A stretch of 64,000 bases of DNA from Trebonia sp963843745 (GCA_963843745.1 CAWJLP010000019.1:62001-126000), one strand, 5' to 3'. Numbered from the stretch's first letter, positions 40,472-49,362 are shown. The notes: generated by a model not told the origin, from the letters alone. Translations and numbers: made by a program.

Positions 40472-41428
40472 CTAAGCCGCGTAGAGCCCGACGCAGAACA
40501 GCACCAGCCAGGCCGCCTCGAAACAGAGCATGACCGCGTCCCTGGTGATCAGGTCTTCCACCGGGCGGACGGTGCGGCGCGCGGTGAGCACGCCGAACCT
40601 GACCAGCGCCGCGCCCAGCGGCAGCGCGCTCGCCAGGTGCCAGGGACGGGCGGCGGTGGTCTCGCTCACCGCCCACATCAGGTACGTCGCGAGCATGCCC
40701 ACGCCGATGAGCAGCTGGACGATGCGGAGCATCCCTGGCCGGTACCAGCGCATCACCGGGCGGTGCCGGACAGCCTCATCGCCCAGCGAGGTGAGCTCGG
40801 TGTACCGCTTGGCGACCGCGACGCCGAGCGCGCCGAGCGTGCACACGAGCAGGAACCAGATGGACAGCGGCTTCACGTGGGTCGCCGCCGCGCCGCCGAG
40901 AACGCGCAGCAGGAAGCCGGAGGCGACGAGCAGCATCTCGAGGAATGGAACGTGCTTGAGCCGGAACGAGTACAGGAACTGCAGGCAGAGGTAGACGGAG
41001 ATCGCCGCGACAAACCGGGGCTCGCGGATGAGCACGCCCGCGCCGACGGCGAGCACGACCGCGAGCGCGCCGAGCACGAGCGCGTGCTGGGCGGGCAGCG
41101 CGCCGGAGGCGATCGGGCGGTTCCGCTTGACCGGATGACGCCGGTCGCGATCGGCGTCAACTACGTCGTTGACGAAGTACACCGCCGCCGAGGCGCAAGC
41201 GAAGGCGAACATCGCGAGCAGCGCGTAGGCGAAGCCGTGGTTGCGGCCCAGTGAGGCGGCGGCCAGCGGCGCCGCGAACACCAGGAGATTCTTCGGCCAC
41301 TGCCGTGGCCTGGTCTCCCTGATGACCGCGATGAGCCACCGCGAAGGGGTCACCGGCAGGGCCGCGGCGGACGCCGCGGCCTGTGGTCCCGTGTCTTTGC
41401 CAGGGACCAGGGTCTTGTCTATCGTCAC
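40472..41428 (-). CDS. ubiA: Decaprenyl-phosphate phosphoribosyltransferase (UbiA family)
   Basis: 318-aa polytopic membrane prenyltransferase. First aspartate motif YFVNDVVDADRDRRHPVKRNRPIASG, second YTELTSLGDEAVRHRPVMRWY; about nine TM helices. DPPR synthase transfers 5-phosphoribosyl diphosphate to decaprenyl phosphate, the first step to DPA for arabinan. GTG start overlaps the previous gene's stop by 4 nt; dprE2 follows 14 bp on, forming a DPA operon. Confidence 0.9.
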   Translation of the reverse strand: MTIDKTLVPGKDTGPQAAASAAALPVTPSRWLIAVIRETRPRQWPKNLLVFAAPLAAASLGRNHGFAYALLAMFAFACASAAVYFVNDVVDADRDRRHPVKRNRPIASGALPAQHALVLGALAVVLAVGAGVLIREPRFVAAISVYLCLQFLYSFRLKHVPFLEMLLVASGFLLRVLGGAAATHVKPLSIWFLLVCTLGALGVAVAKRYTELTSLGDEAVRHRPVMRWYRPGMLRIVQLLIGVGMLATYLMWAVSETTAARPWHLASALPLGAALVRFGVLTARRTVRPVEDLITRDAVMLCFEAAWLVLFCVGLYAA

Positions 41429-43464
41429 CGCGCGTATACCGCCGTGAAGTCCCGGGTGTAGGTCGAGTAGTACGAGTAAGCACTCTGCTGCTGTGTCGGC
41501 AGCAGGTTAACCGGCGTCGGGTCTGACGGGTGGCTGTTTGCGTTGTAATACTCGTACTTCATCCAGTACGGGTTGATGTCGAGCTGCATACCCTCGACCG
41601 CGCCGGCCCGCTGCAGCAGGGCGGCCAGGTCCTGAACGTTGAGTGCCGGGCCGTAGACGTAAATGATCCTGCCGTCCTTGGTGATGCCGAGTCCGGAACG
41701 CCAAACGTAGTAGCCGCCGCCGAGCGTGGCGCCGAAGTTCGTCTCTACGTTCTGGTTGAGGTTCGGCTCGATCTTGCCACGGTCGATGAGCAGCTTCAAG
41801 TTCTGCCGCACGCCTTCGATCGACGAGTTCATCGTGAAGTCGCGGCCCCACTCGCCGATCTTGATCGTGCCGTTCTTGTAGTACACGATCGCCGCCTCGC
41901 CGGTCACGAGCGAGCCGTGGTACTCACCGTTGAGGTAGAAGCCGCCTCCGGCGCTGTCCAGCTTGAAGCCGCCGTTGAACGTGGCGATCAGGCCGGTGCG
42001 GTGCCCAGGCGCGATGGAGGTCGCTCCCCACGTCCCCCAGTTGCCCGGGCCAGGGTCTTCCGAGCCGGGGTGCAGCTGGAACGAGACCAGCCGCTGGTCC
42101 ATCGACGCGATCCCGTTGACGTAGGACGTGTACGTGGCGTCCCGCAGGAAGGTGGTGAAGATCGCGGGCTGGCCCTTCACCTTCTCCACGACCCGCCATT
42201 GCCCCTCCCCAGGCAGCGGCGTGCCGGCCAGCGACTTCAGCGTGGCCGGGATGTCGGGCGTGAAGCCCTTCGCGTGCGTCTTGGTGGAGTTGACCTGCTG
42301 TCCCTTGGGGATGGCGAGCGAGAAAGACGGCTTGCCGCCGGCCTTGGGCGGGTTGTAGCTGAGCCACTCGCCGAACGTGACGACCGGGCCGAGGTAGTGG
42401 TCGCGGGCCCATTCGGCGAGGTTGGACGACAGGCTCTGGCCGTTGTTGGCGGTGATCGCCTGGCCGATCGAGAACGTCACCCAGATCAGGAACACGCCGA
42501 ACAGCGCGGCGATGATGCGGACAGACCGCAGCCGCGCGATCTTGCGCGTCCTGCGGAACCGGACCTTCCGCTTGGGCTCGCCGCCAGGCCGGCCAGGGCC
42601 GGGCCCGCCTGGGCCGCCGGGACCTCCGGGTCCGCCCGGGGCGCCGCGCTCCCGGTAGCCGCGCGGGCCGGCGTCCTGCTGGTAGCCGTACGGCTGCTGG
42701 ACGGTTGTCTGGTCGGCGTACCCCTGGTACGCCTGCGTCGGCTGCCCGGCATAGCCGTGCGCCGCGAACCCCTGGTCCGCGCGTCCCTGGCCGCCGCCGT
42801 ACCGCTGCTCGCCGTAACCGGGGCCGGGGCCAGGTGCGCCGCCCTGGCCGGGACCGCCGTAGCCGGGGCCGCCTTGACCGGGACCGCCTTGGCCGGGGCC
42901 GCCTTGGCCGGGACCGCCCAGGCCGGGACCGCCGTAGCCGGGGCCGCCGTAGCCGCGGCCGTTGGGCTGCTGGCCGCCGCCCCGCTGTGGCGGATAGCCC
43001 GGGCGGTCGAAACCGCCCTGCTCGGGGTACGCCGCGCCGCCGCGCGGCCGGGCGTTATAGCCCGGGGCGGCTGGTGGGGGACCCTGGGGACCTGGAGGGC
43101 CCTGAGGGCCCTGAGGGCCATAGCCCTGGCCGGGGTAGCCCTGGCCGCGCTGCGGATCCTGGCCTCGCTGCGGGGCACCCGGGGCCCCGGCTGGCCGCTG
43201 GCCCGGGTACCCCTGGTTGCCGTACCCGGCGGGGTTGTAGCCCTGGGGGCCCTGACCACCCGCAGCGCCCTGCGGGCCGTGCGGCTCCTGCGGACCTTGC
43301 GGCTCCTGCGGACCCTGCGGGCCCTGGAAGTTCTGCGGAACCGCGCCATCGCGCCTGTCGTCGCGCCCGGTTCCTGGCACGTTCCGCTCCCCGTCTCGCC
43401 CTTGGCCGCGTTCCGGCTCGTAGGGCCACTCGGGACGGGCGCCGGAGGGCGCCGTTCGGGACAT
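41425..43464 (-). CDS. Membrane-anchored phosphodiester glycosidase-domain protein with collagen-like N-terminus
   Basis: 679 aa. Residues 1-290 are low-complexity, rich in Gly, Pro, Gln and Tyr (GGPGQ/GGPGY and GPQGP repeats). A basic stretch KRKVRFRRTRKIARLRSVR then a single TM helix (~305-328) set the rest outside. The outer domain is NAGPA/phosphodiester glycosidase (LIATFNGGFKLDSAGGGFYLNGEYHG, TNFGATLGGGYYVWRSGLGI, MQLDINPYWMKYEY). It overlaps ubiA by 4 nt, so it likely acts in cell-envelope polymer processing with the DPA enzymes. Confidence 0.85.
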   Translation of the reverse strand: MSRTAPSGARPEWPYEPERGQGRDGERNVPGTGRDDRRDGAVPQNFQGPQGPQEPQGPQEPHGPQGAAGGQGPQGYNPAGYGNQGYPGQRPAGAPGAPQRGQDPQRGQGYPGQGYGPQGPQGPPGPQGPPPAAPGYNARPRGGAAYPEQGGFDRPGYPPQRGGGQQPNGRGYGGPGYGGPGLGGPGQGGPGQGGPGQGGPGYGGPGQGGAPGPGPGYGEQRYGGGQGRADQGFAAHGYAGQPTQAYQGYADQTTVQQPYGYQQDAGPRGYRERGAPGGPGGPGGPGGPGPGRPGGEPKRKVRFRRTRKIARLRSVRIIAALFGVFLIWVTFSIGQAITANNGQSLSSNLAEWARDHYLGPVVTFGEWLSYNPPKAGGKPSFSLAIPKGQQVNSTKTHAKGFTPDIPATLKSLAGTPLPGEGQWRVVEKVKGQPAIFTTFLRDATYTSYVNGIASMDQRLVSFQLHPGSEDPGPGNWGTWGATSIAPGHRTGLIATFNGGFKLDSAGGGFYLNGEYHGSLVTGEAAIVYYKNGTIKIGEWGRDFTMNSSIEGVRQNLKLLIDRGKIEPNLNQNVETNFGATLGGGYYVWRSGLGITKDGRIIYVYGPALNVQDLAALLQRAGAVEGMQLDINPYWMKYEYYNANSHPSDPTPVNLLPTQQQSAYSYYSTYTRDFTAVYAR
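42838..42966 (-). repeat. 15-bp tandem repeat coding GGPGQ/GGPGY
   Basis: Eight or nine units of a 15-bp motif (GGCCCCGGCCAAGGC-like on the minus strand) code for GGPGQ, GGPGY or GGPGL. It lies within the N-terminal low-complexity part of the glycosidase protein. Confidence 0.75.
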
Positions 43465-43609
43465 GTCGGTGTACCTCCCGCGTAGTGCTTCCCGCAGGGG
43501 AAGCTACCCACCCCACATGAAGAAATCGTTACATGCCCGATGTCCTATGAGGCTAAGTTAACAGGTGCTTCCGGTGCTCTATGCGGGAGCGCGATGTACG
43601 CGCTAGTTG

Positions 43610-44146
43610 TCAGAATATGCGGTCGGACATCGGATGAGGGCTCAACTTCACGGCGCCGTCCCAATTTGCCTCCCGTATCGCCTTCATGGCTTGTTTCCGG
43701 GTTGCCGGGTCCATCCGGTCGATAAACAGCACGCCGTCGAGGTGGTCGGTCTCGTGCTGGATGCAGCGGGCCAGCACGTCGGTCCCGACTAGCTGCACCG
43801 GGTCGCCGCGATCGGTAAAGCCGCGGGCCACCGTGTTGAGCCGCCGCTTGACGTCGTAGTAGATGCCGGGGAACGACAGGCAGCCCTCCTCGCCGTCCTG
43901 CTCCTCGTCGTCGGGGAAGCTGAGCTCCGGGTTGACCAGGTAGCCGCGTTCGCTGCCCACGGCGTAGGCGAACACCCGCAGCCCCACCCCGATCTGCGGC
44001 GCCGCCAGGCCGGCTCCCTGGGCGTCGTCCAGCGTCTGGGTCAGGTCCTTCACCAGGTTCTGCAGCTGCTTGTCGAAGTCGGTGACGGGGTCGGCGACGG
44101 TACGCAGGATCGGGTCGCCAAAGAGCCGGACTGGTCGGATTGCCAT
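43610..44146 (-). CDS. def: Peptide deformylase
   Basis: 178-aa metalloenzyme removing the N-formyl group from nascent proteins. All three motifs are present: GAGLAAPQIG, EGCLSFPG (metal Cys) and QHETDHLDG (HExxH metal site and glutamate). Complete length. Divergent from hsp20 with a 148-bp promoter region. A 145-bp gap with no gene separates it from the glycosidase gene. Confidence 0.95.
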   Translation of the reverse strand: MAIRPVRLFGDPILRTVADPVTDFDKQLQNLVKDLTQTLDDAQGAGLAAPQIGVGLRVFAYAVGSERGYLVNPELSFPDDEEQDGEEGCLSFPGIYYDVKRRLNTVARGFTDRGDPVQLVGTDVLARCIQHETDHLDGVLFIDRMDPATRKQAMKAIREANWDGAVKLSPHPMSDRIF

Positions 44147-44198
44147 GCCTTTGAGGTTAGCCGCTGACGCCGGCTCAACACGCAGCCAGGCAACTAAG

Positions 44199-44228
44199 TT
44201 GACAAGCTCGACTCATGAAAGATATAAA
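44199..44228 (+). promoter_or_regulatory. Consensus housekeeping promoter of hsp20 with HAIR-like site
   Basis: TTGACA (44199-44204), 18-nt spacer and TATAAA (44223-44228) form a near-perfect sigma-70 type promoter. Within the spacer, GTTGACA-N6-ACTCATG (44198-44217) is a degenerate version of the HspR operator CTTGAGT-N7-ACTCAAG, suggesting repression by an HspR-like protein. Confidence 0.6.
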
Positions 44229-44294
44229 TTGATTTGTAAGTTTCTTACTGACAGAGGGCGAAGCCAGGGTGGCAGGCCCTCCTAGGAGGCAGCG

Positions 44295-44720
44295 ATGTAC
44301 CTGACTACTCGTGACCCGTTCACCCGGGACTTCGACCGGATCGTCCGGCGTGCGTTCGGCACCGGCTTCGGCCCGGCCAGCACCGCCCTGCCGATGGACA
44401 CTGTCCGTCGCGACGGCGAGCTCGTACTGCGCTTCGACGTCCCCGGCGTCGACCCGGAGAAGATCGACGTCACCGTCGACCGCGGCGTGCTCACCGTGAG
44501 CGCCACCCGCGAGGAGACCCGCACCGAGGGTGAGTCCCCGGTCGTCCGCGAGCGGCTGTTCGGCAGCTTCCGCCGCAGCGTCCGGCTGGCGGAGAACCTG
44601 GACGCCGACGCCATCGAGGCGAGCAACAACGAGGGTGTTCTCGAGATCCGCATCCCGGTCCGCGAGGAGGCCAAGCCCCGCAAGATCGAGGTCGGCACCG
44701 GCAAGGAGCTGGCCAGCTAA
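44295..44720 (+). CDS. hsp20: Hsp20/alpha-crystallin small heat shock protein
   Basis: 141-aa small heat shock protein holding unfolded proteins. The alpha-crystallin domain spans ~35-135 (RRDGELVLRFDVPGVDPEKIDVTVDRGVLTVSATRE, ... ERLFGSFRRSVRLAENLDADAIEASNNEGVLEIRIPVREEAKPRKIEV). AGGAGG at 44283-44288 fixes the ATG. Followed 79 bp later by a MerR/HspR-like gene. Confidence 0.95.
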   Translation: MYLTTRDPFTRDFDRIVRRAFGTGFGPASTALPMDTVRRDGELVLRFDVPGVDPEKIDVTVDRGVLTVSATREETRTEGESPVVRERLFGSFRRSVRLAENLDADAIEASNNEGVLEIRIPVREEAKPRKIEVGTGKELAS

Positions 44721-44799
44721 TCAGCTGACGAGCGTCACAAGCGGCCGGCGGGGCGATGCGCACCGCCGGCCGCTTAGCATTCCCTGAGGGAGGTGAGCC

Positions 44800-45183
44800 A
44801 TGGAGCCCTTCGAGGACGAGAACGTCCCGCTGTTCACTGTCGGGCAGGTCGCGGAGATGCTCGCGGTCAAGCAAGCCTTCCTGCGCCGCATCGACGAGCT
44901 CCAGGTCGTCACCCCGCAGCGCTCCGCCGGCCGCCAGCGCCGCTACACCCGGGTGGAGATCCGCGTCATCCAGCAGGTCGCCTCGATGGCGGACGAGGGC
45001 ATGACGCTGCCCGCGATCCGGCGGATCATCGAGCTGGAAACAAGGCTGGCTGAGGTCGCCGCCCAGCGCGACGAGCTCGCGGCGCGGCTGCATGAAGTTT
45101 CCTCAGAACGTGCGCGCCTTACTCACCGGCTCAACGCTTTGCTCCGCGGAGTCAGCCGGGATCGTTCCGACGGAGAAGAATAG
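44800..45183 (+). CDS. MerR-family HspR-like transcriptional regulator
   Basis: 127 aa: N-terminal MerR helix-turn-helix (FTVGQVAEMLAVKQAFLRRIDELQVVTPQRSAGRQRRYTRVEIRVIQQV), the HspR-like MADEGMTLPAIRRIIELE segment, then a coiled coil (AEVAAQRDELAARLHEVSSERARL). GGGAGGTGA precedes the ATG. Its place after hsp20 and the HAIR-like site in the hsp20 promoter point to autoregulated heat-shock control. Its 3' end overlaps the convergent synthetase gene by 32 bp. Confidence 0.85.
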   Translation: MEPFEDENVPLFTVGQVAEMLAVKQAFLRRIDELQVVTPQRSAGRQRRYTRVEIRVIQQVASMADEGMTLPAIRRIIELETRLAEVAAQRDELAARLHEVSSERARLTHRLNALLRGVSRDRSDGEE

Positions 45184-47044
45184 GTCGAAGCCCCGCTAGC
45201 ACAGCCGGGTCGTCAATGGTCGAAGGAACCGGCTCGTCCTTGCCGTTGGCGATGCCCCGCATGGTCTTCCGCAGGATCTTCCCTGATCGCGTCTTCGGCA
45301 GACCTGGCACCACGTCGATCGTGCGCAGCGCCGCGATCGGGCCGATCCGCTCGCGGATCATCGCGGCGAGCTCCGCGGCCAGCGCCTCCGGGTCGGCGGT
45401 GACGCCCGCCTTGAGCACCACGAGACCGCGCGGCACCTCGCCCTTGAGCTCGTCGGCCACCCCGAAGGCCGCGCATTCGGCGACCGCGGGGTGGCTGGCG
45501 AGCACCTCTTCCATCTCCCCGGTGGACAGCCGGTGCCCGGCCACGTTGATCACGTCGTCGGTGCGGCCCATGACGTACAGGTAGCCGTCCGCGTCGCGGT
45601 AGCCGCCATCGCCTGTGAGGTAGTAACCGGGATACCTGGCCAGGTACGAGCGGATGAAGCCCTCGTCGTTGTGCCACAGCGTCGGCAGGCAGCTCGGCGG
45701 CAGCGGCAGCCTGAGCGCGATGTTCCCGGCATCGCCTGGCTTCGCCTCGTTGCCGTCCTCGTCGAGGATGCGCAGGTCATATCCCGGCATCGGGAAGGTG
45801 GGCGATCCCGGCTTGGTCGGCTTGGGGTCAAGGCCCATCGGGTCGGCGGCGATCGCCCAGCCGGTCTCGGTCTGCCACCAGTGGTCGATCACTGGGACCT
45901 TCAGCAGGTCGCCCGCCCAGCGATAGGTGTCAGGGTCGAGCCGCTCGCCGGCCAGGAACAGGTACCTGAAGCCGCTGAGGTCGTAGCCGGCCTTGAGCGT
46001 GCCCTGCGGGTCTTCCTTGCGGATCGCGCGGAACCCGGTCGGCGCGGTGAACAGGCTCTTGACGTTGTGCTCGCTGATCACGCGCCAGAACGCGCCGGCG
46101 TCGGGGGTGCCCACCGGCTTGCCCTCGTACAGGATCGTGGTGCAGCCGGCCAGCAGCGGCGCGTACACGATGTAGGAGTGCCCGACGACCCAGCCGATGT
46201 CGGACGCGGCCCAGAACACCTCGCCCGCGCCGGTGTCGTAAACGTTCCGCATCGACCAGGTCAGCGCGACCGCGTGGCCGCCGTTGTCGCGGACCACGCC
46301 CTTGGGCTTCCCGGTGGTGCCCGAGGTGTACAGGATGTAGAGCGGGTCGGTCGCGTCGACGGCGACGCAGGGCGCCTGGCCGGTGCTGGCGGCCATGAGC
46401 TCGTGCCAGTCCAGGTCGCGCGCCGTCATCGCGGCGGGCGCCTGCGGGCGCTGGACGATGACCGTGCGCGCCGGCTTGTGCGCGGCCTCGTCGATGGCCT
46501 TGTCCAGGATCGGCTTGTACTCGATGACCCGCTTGCCCTCGATGCCGCAGGAGGCGGAGACGATCAGCTTCGGCGTGGCGTCGTCGATCCGCACCGCGAG
46601 CTCGTGCGCCGCGAACCCGCCGAACACCACCGAGTGGATGGCGCCGAGGCGGGCGCAGGCCAGCATGGCGACCACGGCCTCGGGGATCATCGGCATGTAG
46701 ATGACAACGCGGTCCCCCTTTTGGATGTCCAGGCCCTGGAGGACGGCGGCGAACCTGGCCGTCTCGTCGCGTAGCTGCCGGTAGGTGAACGTCTTCGTGG
46801 TGCCGGTAACCGGAGAGTCGTAGATCAGCGCGTGCTGCTCTCCGCGGCCGCCGTCGACGTGGCGGTCGAGGGCGTTGTGGCAGGTGTTCAGCGTGCCGCC
46901 GGCGAACCACTTGTAGAACGGCGGGTTGCTGTCGTCGAGGATGACCCGCGGGCCCTGGTACCAGTCGACGGCGGTCGCGGCCTCGGCCCAGAAGCCGGCC
47001 GGGTCGGCGAGGCTACGGCGGAAGACGTCCTCGTATCTGCCCAT
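45152..47044 (-). CDS. prpE: Propionyl-CoA/acetyl-CoA synthetase (AMP-forming)
   Basis: 630-aa acyl-CoA synthetase of the ACS family. AMP-binding motif YILYTSGTTGKPKGVVRDNGG, core GWVVGHSYIVYAPL, WWQTETGWAI, YLTGDGGYRDADGYLYVMGRTDDVINVAGHRLSTGEMEE and the acetylatable lysine region PKTRSGKILRKTMRGIANG. The length and N-terminus (EDVFRRSLADPAGFWAEAATAVDWY) fit the PrpE group. Located after a region with a large dyad at 47229-47280. Confidence 0.9.
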   Translation of the reverse strand: MGRYEDVFRRSLADPAGFWAEAATAVDWYQGPRVILDDSNPPFYKWFAGGTLNTCHNALDRHVDGGRGEQHALIYDSPVTGTTKTFTYRQLRDETARFAAVLQGLDIQKGDRVVIYMPMIPEAVVAMLACARLGAIHSVVFGGFAAHELAVRIDDATPKLIVSASCGIEGKRVIEYKPILDKAIDEAAHKPARTVIVQRPQAPAAMTARDLDWHELMAASTGQAPCVAVDATDPLYILYTSGTTGKPKGVVRDNGGHAVALTWSMRNVYDTGAGEVFWAASDIGWVVGHSYIVYAPLLAGCTTILYEGKPVGTPDAGAFWRVISEHNVKSLFTAPTGFRAIRKEDPQGTLKAGYDLSGFRYLFLAGERLDPDTYRWAGDLLKVPVIDHWWQTETGWAIAADPMGLDPKPTKPGSPTFPMPGYDLRILDEDGNEAKPGDAGNIALRLPLPPSCLPTLWHNDEGFIRSYLARYPGYYLTGDGGYRDADGYLYVMGRTDDVINVAGHRLSTGEMEEVLASHPAVAECAAFGVADELKGEVPRGLVVLKAGVTADPEALAAELAAMIRERIGPIAALRTIDVVPGLPKTRSGKILRKTMRGIANGKDEPVPSTIDDPAVLAGLRPILLRRNDPG

Positions 47045-47228
47045 GACCGCAGGGTAGGCCTGGCCGACGCGGGTTGCCTAGGAGCCCACGGCCCAGCCGC
47101 CGCCCGCCGATTTTGGTGCGCCGCCACCCCACGTGCTTATTGGCGTCTCCCCGGCTATCCCCTCTAGACCCTTCGCGGCACTTATTCGCAGGCACCCCGC
47201 CGCCGGGAACTGATCGAATCAGATTTTG

Positions 47229-47280
47229 AAGATAGTGGATCGAAAAGCACCCTATAGGGTGCCAAACGATCCACTATCTT
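47229..47280. repeat. 52-bp two-tier perfect dyad
   Basis: Outer arms AAGATAGTGGATCG (47229-47242) and complement (47267-47280), 14 bp perfect; inner perfect palindrome GCACCCTA-TAGGGTGC (47247-47262); the two are separated by AAAA and CAAA. Both share the same centre. It lies 25 bp past the stop of the methyltransferase gene (minus strand) and 185 bp before prpE. It may be a strong terminator or a protein or recombinase site. It is AT-richer than its surroundings. Confidence 0.8.
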
Positions 47281-47304
47281 GGCGTGTCGCGGGAGACCGC
47301 GCCG

Positions 47305-48099
47305 TTAGGCCCGGCAGAGGATCTCGCCGTGGATGACGGCGAACCAGCCGTCGGGATCGGCGGCCCAGGCGCGCCAGCCGTCGGCGATCCGCTCTAGATC
47401 CGCGGTGGTCGCGTGGGCGCCGCCGGTCGCGTTGGCGGCGTAGGCGGACTTGACCGTGCGGTCGGCCCACAGGCCGCCCCACCAGTCGCGGTCCTCTGGT
47501 GTTGCGTACGTCCAGGTCGACGTCGAGACCATGACGTCATCCAGGCCCGCTGCCCTGGCCCAGGCGTGCATCCGGCGGCCGGCGTCGGGCTCGCCGCCGT
47601 TGCCGCGGGCCACCTTCTCGTACAGCGCCAGCCAGTCGTCGAGCACCGGAAGGACTGGGTACCAGACCATGGCGCCGTAGTCCGCGTCGCGGGCGGCGAC
47701 CAGGCCACCGGGCTTGGTGACCCGGTGCATCTCGCGCAGCGCCAGGACCGGGTCGCTGAGATGCTGGAGCACCTGGTGGGCGTGCACCACGCAGAACGTG
47801 TCATCTGGGTAGTCGAGTGCGTAGACGTCGCCGGTCGTGAAGTCGAGGTTCTCACGGCCGGCCGTCAGTTCCCCGGCCTGCTCCACGATGTCCGGCGCGG
47901 CGTCGATGCCGGTCACGCGCCCCTGCGGCACGTAGCCGGCCAGGCCCGCGGTGATCGTGCCCGGGCCGCAGCCGACGTCGAGGATCCGCATGTGCGGCTT
48001 GAGGTGCGGCAGCAGGTAGGCGGCGGAGTTCTCGGCGGTGCGCCACCGATGCGAGCGCAGCACCGACTCATGATGACCGTGTGTGTAGACCTCTGGCAT
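47305..48099 (-). CDS. Class I SAM-dependent methyltransferase
   Basis: 264 aa. Motif I RILDVGCGPGTITAGLAGYV (residues ~38-57), motif II-like VTGIDAAPDIVEQA, motif for the active region FCVVHAHQVLQHLSDPVLALREMHRVTKPGGLVAARD. Resembles UbiE/arsenite-type small-molecule methyltransferases; the substrate is unknown. ATG 48099 (MPEVYTHGHHESV) is chosen over the longer frame upstream, which has no similarity. A strong dyad follows the stop. Confidence 0.88.
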   Translation of the reverse strand: MPEVYTHGHHESVLRSHRWRTAENSAAYLLPHLKPHMRILDVGCGPGTITAGLAGYVPQGRVTGIDAAPDIVEQAGELTAGRENLDFTTGDVYALDYPDDTFCVVHAHQVLQHLSDPVLALREMHRVTKPGGLVAARDADYGAMVWYPVLPVLDDWLALYEKVARGNGGEPDAGRRMHAWARAAGLDDVMVSTSTWTYATPEDRDWWGGLWADRTVKSAYAANATGGAHATTADLERIADGWRAWAADPDGWFAVIHGEILCRA

Positions 48100-48164
48100 G
48101 CGGTCCAGCGTAACTCGCGTCTTACTTACTGAGCTAATCCGTCTCAAGATGTGGACGTTTCGGT

Positions 48165-48581
48165 TTACCCGTCCTCGCTCTCGCTCTCGCCGGCGGCGAA
48201 CCGGTCGGCGAGGTCGCGCGGGGCGCACGCCAGCCAGCCGTCGGTGAGGGCCTCGCTGAGTGCCTCCGGGGTCACCTCGTCCAGCTGGACGAGGTAGGCG
48301 CTGAACCCGTTGAAGTGCGGGATCGTGAAGAAGGCGTCCGGGTGCGCCGCGAGGATAGCCTCCTTCTCGGCCAGGTCGGCGGTGCGGATCGCGAGAATCG
48401 GGCCGTCCGGCGGCTGTTCGTCGCCGAACCGCTTGATGTCCGCCTTGCTGAACGGGCGCTCCCAGGCGAACGCCTTGCCGTCGACCTCCCAGGTCCTGTT
48501 GGTCTTCCTGTACTTGTCGACGCCCTCAGTGACCTGGGGCAGTCCGGCGGCCAGGCGTGCCACGTCGTCGAAGGTCTGCAC
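48165..48581 (-). CDS. MmcQ/YjbR-family protein
   Basis: 138-aa protein with the CyaY-like fold of MmcQ/YjbR: VARLAAGLPQVTEGVDKYRKTNRTWEVDGKAFAWERPF, DGPILAIRTADLAEKEAILAAHPDAFFTIPHFNGFSAYLVQLDEV, ELLTDGWLACAPRDLADRF-type end. GTG 48581 follows AGGAG closely. DNA-binding is annotated for the family but not proven. Confidence 0.85.
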   Translation of the reverse strand: MQTFDDVARLAAGLPQVTEGVDKYRKTNRTWEVDGKAFAWERPFSKADIKRFGDEQPPDGPILAIRTADLAEKEAILAAHPDAFFTIPHFNGFSAYLVQLDEVTPEALSEALTDGWLACAPRDLADRFAAGESESEDG

Positions 48582-48647
48582 TCCTAAGACGGTACGCCTT
48601 CGGCTTCGGTAAGCTCCGCGAGGGCGGGACACGCTCGGCGAGCAGGC

Positions 48648-49276
48648 TCACGCCGAGGCACGCCGGGCAGCTCGCCTCCCGCCACGCGCCCGGGCGCCCC
48701 GCCTTTGCGCCGCCTGACCCGCCAGAAGACCAGCGTGCCGGCGACAAAGCACGGCGAGCGCCGCGAGGGACGGTCTCTTGGGCTGGTTGAAGGCCCGCAC
48801 GGCGAGCGGGCCGAGCAGCAGGCCAAGCACCAGATGGAGCTGGAAGAACACGCTCCCGACGATGAGCGCGGGCAGCGCACGCCGCGCGCTCAGCCCGGAG
48901 ACGTCCGCCGCTATCACGGTAAGGGTCCGCAGCCCGGGGGTCCCGCGCCCCAGCGCGAGCCCGGGGAGTCCCCGGGTCTCGGCGAAGGCGGCCGCGCGGC
49001 CAACCCGCGCCTGGGTCAGGCCCAGCCGTGGCCCGAACCTGGCGATGGTCCGGTGAGCCGGGCCCCGGCACGCCAGGAACAACGCCGTGGTGCCGACGAT
49101 TGCGATGACGTCAAAACCCGCCACCGCCAGCCACAACGGGAACTTTCCCGCCGCGAGCGCTCTCCCACCGTGATCATCACCAGGTCGGCGGGCAGCGGGA
49201 TCGGGACGCCCGCTTCCATCGGCAGCAGCACCACCAGGGGCGCCAGCCCGCTCAGTCCCGCGGTGCCGCCCTTCAT
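48648..49276 (-). pseudogene. DedA-like membrane protein, frameshifted
   Basis: ATG 49276 with GGGGGATGAG upstream begins LSGLAPLVVLLPMEAGVPIPLPADLVMITVGE, a DedA-like start with the P-x-P-x-E-x-x-x-like amphipathic hairpin. The frame must change at about 49153-49160 to continue AAGKFPLWLAVAGFDVIAIVGTTALFLACRG, then RTIARFGPRLGLTQ, TRGLPGLALGRGTPGLRTLTVIAADVSGL and further hydrophobic helices. One missing base explains it. DedA proteins are polytopic phospholipid-related transporters/flippases. Confidence 0.75.
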
Positions 49277-49362
49277 CTCATCCCCCAGCCGGCCGGCTCC
49301 GGTTAATTCCGGCCCCTTCCTCAAATTCGTCGCCCGGGCACCGGGCGGATCACAATGGCGGT

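Noticed and set aside
42838..42966. Repeat array considered as a CRISPR
   Set aside because: Units are 15 bp, contiguous with no unique spacers, and code for glycine/proline repeats in frame.
45491..46774. 427-codon plus frame opposite prpE
   Set aside because: Antisense of a fully conserved acyl-CoA synthetase; no family features.
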